Positions 56,367 to 64,000 of a stretch of DNA of 64,000 bases are shown one piece after another. The DNA comes from Physella acuta. Taxonomy: Eukaryota > Mollusca > Gastropoda > Physidae. Where the stretch lies: positions 62,001 through 126,000 of the forward strand of contig NW_026731977.1 in assembly GCF_028476545.1 (NCBI RefSeq), given 5' to 3'. The position numbers were made by a program, and so were the translations under genes. How positions within the stretch are numbered: position 1 is the stretch's first letter; the number at the start of each line of letters is the position of its first letter. Below the pieces are notes generated by a model. It was not told the origin of the DNA. It did no database searches and saw nothing but the letters and a program-made list of their open reading frames with translations.

Positions 56367-59300
56367 GTTAGACCTGTGACGTATGTGTATGTTAGACCTG
56401 TGACGTATGTGTATGCCAGTTAGACCTGTGACGTATGTGCCAGTTAGACCTGTGACGTATGTGTATGTTAGACCTGTGACGTATGTGTATGTTAGACCTG
56501 TGACGTATGTGTATGTTAGACCTGTGACGCATGTGTATGTTAGACCTGTGACGTATGTGTATGCCAGTTAGACCTGTGACGTATGTGTATGCCAGTTAGA
56601 TGTGACGTATGTGTATGTTAGACCTGTGACGTATGTGTATGTCAGTTAGACCTGTGACGTATGTGTATGTTAGATCTGTGACGTATGTGTATGCCAGTTA
56701 GACCTGTGACGTATGTGTATGCCAGTTAGACCTGTGACGTATGTGTATGTTAGACCTGTGACGTATGTGTATGCCAGTTAGACCTGTGACGTATGTGTAT
56801 GCCAGACCTGTGACGTATGTGTATGTTAGACCTGTGACGTATGTGTATGTTAGACCTGTGACGTATGTGTATGTTAGACCTGTGACGTATGTGTATGCCA
56901 GACCTGTGACGTATGTGTATGTTAGACCTGTGACGTATGTGTATGTTAGACCTGTGACGTGTGTGTATGCCAGTTAGACCTGTGACGTATGTGTATGCCA
57001 GTTAGACCTGTGACGTATGTGTATATTAGACCTGTGACGTATGTGTATGTTAGATCTGTGACGTATGTGTATGTTAGACCTGTGACGTATGTGTATGCCA
57101 GTTAGATCTGTGACGTATGTGTATGCCAGTTAGACCTGTGACGTATGTGCCAGTTAGACCTGTGACGTATGTGTATGTTAGACCTGTGACGTATGTGTAT
57201 GTTAGATCTGTGACGTATGTGCCAGTTAGACCTGTGACGTATGTGTATGTTAGATCTGTGACGTATGTGTATGCCAGTTAGATCTGTGACGTATGTGTAT
57301 GCCAGTTAGACCTGTGACGTATGTGTATGTTAGACCTGTGACGTATGTGTATGTTAGATCTGTGACGTATGTGTCAGTTAGACCTGTGACGTATGTGTAT
57401 GCCAGTTAGATCTGTGACGTATGTGTATGCCAGTTAGACCTGTGACGTATGTGCCAGTTAGACCTGTGACGTATGTGTATGTTAGACCTGTGACGTATGT
57501 GTATGCCAGTTAGACCTGTGACGTATGTGTATGCTAGTTAGACCTGTGACGTATGTGTATGTTAGACCTGTGACGTATGTGCCAGTTAGACCTGTGACGT
57601 CAGTGTATGCCAGTTAGATCTGTGACGTATGTGTATGTTAGACCTGTGACGTATGTGTATGTTAGACCTGTGACGTAAGTATGCCAGTTAGATCTGTGAC
57701 GTATGTGTATGTTAGACCTGTGACGTATGTGTATGTTAGACCTGTGACGTATCTGTATGCCAGTTAGACCTGTGACGTATGTGTATGTTAGATCTGTGAC
57801 GTATGTGTATGTTAGACCTGTGACGTATGTGTATGCCAGTTAGATTTGTGACGTATGTGTATGCCAGTTAGACCTGTGACGTATGTGTATACCAGTTAGA
57901 CCTGTGACGTATATGCCAGTTAGACCTGTGACGTATGTGTATGCCAGTTAGACCTGTGACGTATGTGTACGTTAGATCTGTGACGTATGTGTATGCCAGT
58001 TAGATCTGTGACGTATGTGTATGCCAGTTAGACCTGTGACGTATGTGTATGTTAGATCTGTGACGTATCTGTATGCCAGTTAGACCTGTGACGTATGTGT
58101 ATGTTAGACCTGTGACGTATGTGTATGCCAGTTAGACCTGTGACGTATGTGTATGCCAGTTAGACCTGTGACGTATGTGCCAGTTAGACCTGTGACGTAT
58201 GTGTATGCCAGTTAGACCTGTGACGTATGTGTATGCCAGTTAGACCTGTGACGTATGTGTATGTTAGATCTGTGACGTATGTGCCAGTTAGACCTGTGAC
58301 GTATGTGTATGTTAGACCTGTGACGTATGTGTATGCCAGTTAGACCTGTGACGTATGTGTATGTTAGATCTGTGACGTATCTGCCAGTTAGACCTGTGAC
58401 GTATGTGTATGTTAGACCTGTGACGTATGTGTATGCCAGTTAGACCTGTGACGTATGTGTATGTTAGACCTGTGACGTATGTGTATGTCAGTTAGACCTG
58501 TGACGTATGTGTATGCCAGACCTCTGACGTATGTGTATGCCAGTTAGACCTGTGACGTATGTGTATGCCAGTTAGACCTGTGACGTATGTGTATGTTAGA
58601 CCTGTGACGTAAGTGTATGCCAGTTAGACCTGTGACGTATGTGTATGTTAGACCTGTGACGTATGTGTATGTCAGTTAGACCTGTGACGTATGTGTATGT
58701 TAGACCTGTGACGTATATGTATGCCAGTTAGACCTGTGACGTATGTGTATGTTAGACCTGTGACGTATGTGTATGCCAGTTAGACCTGTGACGTATGTGT
58801 ATGTTAGACCTGTGACGTATGTGTATGTTAGACCTGTGACGTATGTGTATGTTAGACCTGTGACGTATGTGTATGTTAGACCTGTGACGTATGTGTATGC
58901 CAGTTAGACCTCTGACGTATGTGTATGCCAGACCTCTGACGTATGTGTATGCCAGTTAGACCTGTGACGTATCTGTATGTTAGACCTGTGACGTATGTGC
59001 CAGTTAGACCTGTGACGTATGTGTCAGTTAGACCTGTGACGTATGTGTAAGCCAGTTAGACCTGTGACGTATGTGTATGTTAGACCTGTGACGTATGTGT
59101 AAGCCAGTTAGACCTGTGACGTATGTGTATGTTAGACCTGTGACGTATGTGCCAGTTAGACCTGTGACGTATGTGTATGCTAGTTAGACCTGTGACGTAT
59201 GTGTAAGCCAGTTAGACCAGTGACGTATGTGTATGTTAGACCTGTGACGTATATGCCAGTTAGACCTGTGACGTATGTGTATGCCAGACTTGTGACGTAT

Positions 59301-62300
59301 GTATATGCCAGTCAGACCTGTGACGTATCTATATGACAGTTAGACCTGTGACGTATATGCCAGTTAGACCTGTGACGTATGTGTATGCCAGACCTGTGAC
59401 GTATGTGTAAGCCAGTTAGACCTGTGACGTATGTGTATGTTAGACCTGTGACGTATGTGCCAGTTAGACCTGTGACGTATGTGTATGCCAGTTAGACCTG
59501 TGACGTATGTGTATGCCAGTTAGACCTGTGACATATGTGCCAGTTAGACCTGTGACGTATGTGTATGTTAGACCTGTGACGTGTGTGTATGCCAGTTAGA
59601 CCTGTGACGTATGTGTATGTTAGACCTGTGACGTATGTGCCAGTTAGACCTGTGACGTATGTGTATACCAGTTAGACCTGTGACGTATGTGTATGTTAGA
59701 CCTGTGACGTGTGTGTATGTTAGACCTGTGACGTATGTGTATGTTAGACCTGTGACGTATGTGTATGTTAGACCTGTGACGTATGTGCCAGTTAGACCTG
59801 TGACGTATGTGTATACCAGTTAGACCTGTGACGTATCTGTATGTTAGACCTGTGACGTGTGTGTATGTTAGACCTGTGACGTATGTGCCAGTTAGACCTG
59901 TGACGTATGTGTATGTTAGACCTGTGACGTATGTGCCAGTTAGACCTGTGACGTATGTGTATACCAGTTAGACCTGTGACGTATGTGTACGCCAGTTAGA
60001 CCTGTGACGTATGTGTATGTTAGACCTGTGACGTATGTGCCAGTTAGACCTGTGACGTATGTGTATATCAGTTAGACCTGTGACGTATTTGTATGTTAGA
60101 CCTGTGACGTGTGTGTATGTTAGACCTGTGACGTATGTGCCAGTTAGACCTGTGACGTATGTGTATGTTAGACCTGTGACGTATGTGCCAGTTAGACCTG
60201 TGACGTATGTGTATACCAGTTAGACCTGTGACGTATGTGTACGCCAGTTAGACCTGTGACGTATGTGTATGCCAGTTAGACCTGTGACGTATGTGTATGC
60301 CAGTTAGACCTGTGACGTATGTGTATACCAGTTAGACCTGTGACGTATGTGTATGCTAGTTAGACCTGTGACGTATGTGTATGTCAGTTAGACCTGTGAC
60401 GTATGTGTATGCCAGACCTCTGACGTATGTGTATGTCAGTTAGACCTGTGACGTATGTGTATGCTAGTTAGACCTGTGACGTATGTGTATGCCAGTTAGA
60501 CCTGTGACGTATGTGTATGTTAGACCTGTGACGTATGTGTATGTTAGACCTGTGACGTATGTGTATGTCAGTTAGACCTGTGACGTATGTGTATGCCAGA
60601 CCTGTGACGTATGTGTATGCTAGTTAGACCTGTGACGTATGTGTATGTCAGTTAGACCTGTGACGTATATGCCAGTTAGACCTGTGACGGATATGCCAGT
60701 TAGACCTGTGACGTATGTGTATGTCAGTTAGACCTGTGACGTATGTGTATGTTAGACCTGTGACGTATGTGTATGCCAGTTAGCCCTGTGACGTATGTGC
60801 CAGTTAGACCTGTGACGTATGTGTATGTTAGACCTGTGACGTATATGTATGCCAGTTAGACCTGTGACGTATGTGTATGTTAGACCTGTGACGTATGTGT
60901 ATGCCAGTTAGACCTGTGACGTATGTGTATGCTAGTTAGACCTGTGACGTATGTGTATGTTAGACCTGTGACGTATGTGTATGTCAGTTAGACCTGTGAC
61001 GTATGTGTATGCCAGACCTCTGACGTATGTGTATGCTAGTTAGACCTGTGACGTATGTGTATGTCAGTTCGACCTGTGACGTATATGCCAGTTAGACCTG
61101 TGACGTATATGCCAGTTAGACCTGTGACGTATGTGTATGTCAGTTAGACCTGTGACGTATGTGTATGTTAGACCTGTGACGTATGTGTATGCCAGTTAGC
61201 CCTGTGACGTATGTGCCAGTTAGACCTGTGACGTATGTGTATGTTAGACCTGTGACGTATATGTATGCCAGTTAGACCTGTGACGTATGTGTATGTTAGA
61301 CCTGTGACGTATGTGTATGCCAGTTAGACCTGTGACGTATGTGTATGTTAGACCTGTGACGTATGTGTATGTTAGACCTGTGACGTATGTGTATGTTAGA
61401 CCTGTGACGTATGTGTATGCCAGTTAGATCTGTGACGTATGTGTATGTTAGACCTGTGACGTAAGTGTATGCCAGTTAGACCTGTGACGTATGTGTATGC
61501 TAGTTAGACCTGTGACGTATGTGTATGTTAGACCTGTGACGTAAGTGTATGCCAGTTAGACCTGTGACGTATGTGTATGTTAGACCTGTGACGTATGTGT
61601 ATGCCAGTTAGATGTGACGTATGTGTATGTTAGACCTGTGACGTATATGTATGCCAGTTAGACCTGTGACGTATGTGTATACCAGTTAGACCTGTGACGT
61701 ATGTGTATGTTAGACCTGTGACGTGTGTGTATGTTAGACCTGTGACGTATGTGTATGTTAGACCTGTGACGTATGTGTATGTTAGACCTGTGACGTATGT
61801 GCCAGTTAGACCTGTGACGTATGTGTATACCAGTTAGACCTGTGACGTATGTGTACGCCAGTTAGGCCTGTGACGTATGTGTATGCTAGTTAGACCTGTG
61901 ACGTATGTGTATGCCAGTTAGACCTGTGACGTATGTGTATGCCAGACCTCTGACGTATGTGTATGTTAGACCTTTGACGTATGTGCCAGTTAGACCTGTG
62001 ACGTATGTGTATACCAGTTAGACCTGTGACGTATGTGTACGCCAGTTAGACCTGTGACGTATGTGTATGCTAGTTTGACCTGTGACGTATGTGTATGCCA
62101 GTTAGACCTGTGACGTATGTGTATGCCAGACCTCTGACGTATGTGTATGTTAGACCTGTGACGTATGTGCCAGTTAGACCTGTGACGTATGTGTATACCA
62201 GTTAGACCTGTGACGTATGTGTACGCCAGTTAGACCTGTGACGTATGTGTATGCTAGTTAGACCTGTGACGTATGTGAATGCCAGTTAGACCTGTGACGT

Positions 62301-64000
62301 ATGTGTATGCCAGACCTCTGACGTATGTGTATGTTAGACCTGTGACGTATGTGCCAGTTAGACCTGTGACGTATGTGTATACCAGTTAGACCTGTGACGT
62401 ATATGCCAGTTAGACCTGTGACGTATGTGTATGCCAGTTAGACCTGTGACGTATGTGTACGTTAGATCTGTGACGTATGTGTATGCCAGTTAGATCTGTG
62501 ACGTATGTGTATGCCAGTTAGACCTGTGACGTATGTGTATGTTAGATCTGTGACGTATCTGTATGCCAGTTAGACCTGTGACGTATGTGTATGTTAGACC
62601 TGTGACGTATGTGTATGCCAGTTAGACCTGTGACGTATGTGTATGCCAGTTAGACCTGTGACGTATGTGCCAGTTAGACCTGTGACGTATGTGTATGCCA
62701 GTTAGACCTGTGACGTATGTGTATGCCAGTTAGACCTGTGACGTATGTGTATGTTAGATCTGTGACGTATGTGCCAGTTAGACCTGTGACGTATGTGTAT
62801 GTTAGACCTGTGACGTATGTGTATGCCAGTTAGACCAGTGACGTATGTGTATGTTAGACCTGTGACGTATATGCCAGTTAGACCTGTGACGTATGTGTAT
62901 GCCAGACTTGTGACGTATGTATATGCCAGTCAGACCTGTGACGTATCTATATGACAGTTAGACCTGTGACGTATATGCCAGTTAGACCTGTGACGTATGT
63001 GTATGCCAGACCTGTGACGTATGTGTAAGCCAGTTAGACCTGTGACGTATGTGTATGTTAGACCTGTGACGTATGTGCCAGTTAGACCTGTGACGTATGT
63101 GTATGCCAGTTAGACCTGTGACGTATGTGTATGCCAGTTAGACCTGTGACATATGTGCCAGTTAGACCTGTGACGTATGTGTATGTTAGACCTGTGACGT
63201 GTGTGTATGCCAGTTAGACCTGTGACGTATGTGTATGTTAGACCTGTGACGTATGTGCCAGTTAGACCTGTGACGTATGTGTATACCAGTTAGACCTGTG
63301 ACGTATGTGTATGTTAGACCTGTGACGTGTGTGTATGTTAGACCTGTGACGTATGTGTATGTTAGACCTGTGACGTATGTGTATGTTAGACCTGTGACGT
63401 ATGTGCCAGTTAGACCTGTGACGTATGTGTATACCAGTTAGACCTGTGACGTATCTGTATGTTAGACCTGTGACGTGTGTGTATGTTAGACCTGTGACGT
63501 ATGTGCCAGTTAGACCTGTGACGTATGTGTATGTTAGACCTGTGACGTATGTGCCAGTTAGACCTGTGACGTATGTGTATACCAGTTAGACCTGTGACGT
63601 ATGTGTACGCCAGTTAGACCTGTGACGTATGTGTATGTTAGACCTGTGACGTATGTGCCAGTTAGACCTGTGACGTATGTGTATATCAGTTAGACCTGTG
63701 ACGTATTTGTATGTTAGACCTGTGACGTGTGTGTATGTTAGACCTGTGACGTATGTGCCAGTTAGACCTGTGACGTATGTGTATGTTAGACCTGTGACGT
63801 ATGTGCCAGTTAGACCTGTGACGTATGTGTATACCAGTTAGACCTGTGACGTATGTGTACGCCAGTTAGACCTGTGACGTATGTGTATGCCAGTTAGACC
63901 TGTGACGTATGTGTATGCCAGTTAGACCTGTGACGTATGTGTATACCAGTTAGACCTGTGACGTATGTGTATGCTAGTTAGACCTGTGACGTATGTGTAT
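56367..64000. repeat. Giant satellite array, 24/28-bp units, roughly 300 copies, open at the right
   Basis: The core GACCTGTGACGTATGTGTAT is followed by GTTA or GCCAGTTA, giving 24- and 28-bp units plus shorter forms lacking GTAT. Rare variants show large internal duplication. The GACTTGTG marker at 59287 recurs at 62905 (3618 bp apart) with matching neighbours up to the window end, and about 57900-58340 recurs at about 62390-62830. The array continues beyond the window. Confidence 0.97.

Overview
The window looks like non-coding DNA from an animal genome, most likely an invertebrate. A gastropod or other mollusc is a guess from the overall texture (AT-rich background, many poly(G) tracts, abundant minisatellites, hAT-type MITEs beginning CAGAGGCGTAGCGA). 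Eukaryotic origin is supported by GT-AG intron signals, an AATAAA poly(A) signal, transposons with 6-bp or 8-bp target site duplications, and the absence of any operon-like gene run. No complete host gene can be read here.

Region 1 (1-10.4 kb) holds the standout element. It is an 8.7-kb foldback transposon at 1391-10106, flanked by the perfect 6-bp duplication TTTATT. Its two inverted arms are about 3.6 kb each and nearly identical. Each arm carries outer sub-repeats, an AT-rich stretch studded with TTACGTAA and TGACGTAA sites, and a complete-looking four-finger C2H2 zinc-finger gene with its own poly(A) signal. The two gene copies converge on a 1.46-kb centre that is mostly a 71-bp minisatellite. 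No transposase, integrase, polymerase or capsid gene is visible, so the element appears non-autonomous.

Region 2 (10.4-26.6 kb) is a series of unrelated minisatellites, including a 4.7-kb array of a 41-bp unit and an almost perfect 56-bp array. It also has three hAT-type short elements with clear 8-bp duplications and one well-supported pair of host exons (23520-23664 and 24777-24981). Their splice phases match and they end a protein I do not recognise.

Region 3 (26.6-41 kb) has a plausible first coding exon with a perfect GTGAGT donor (27451-27528), two identical RFX/X-box motifs, a hairpin MITE, a hAT element that split a 29-bp minisatellite, and a second possible terminal exon (39501-39659).

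Region 4 (41-64 kb) is dominated by arrays of 43, 17, 52, 35 and 21 bp. The last 7.6 kb is a giant array of about 24-28-bp units that runs off the window end, shows kilobase-scale internal duplication, and appears to start inside a hAT-type element.

Almost all long open reading frames here are translations of repeats. About half of the window is tandem repeat, spread over more than 25 different unit families.
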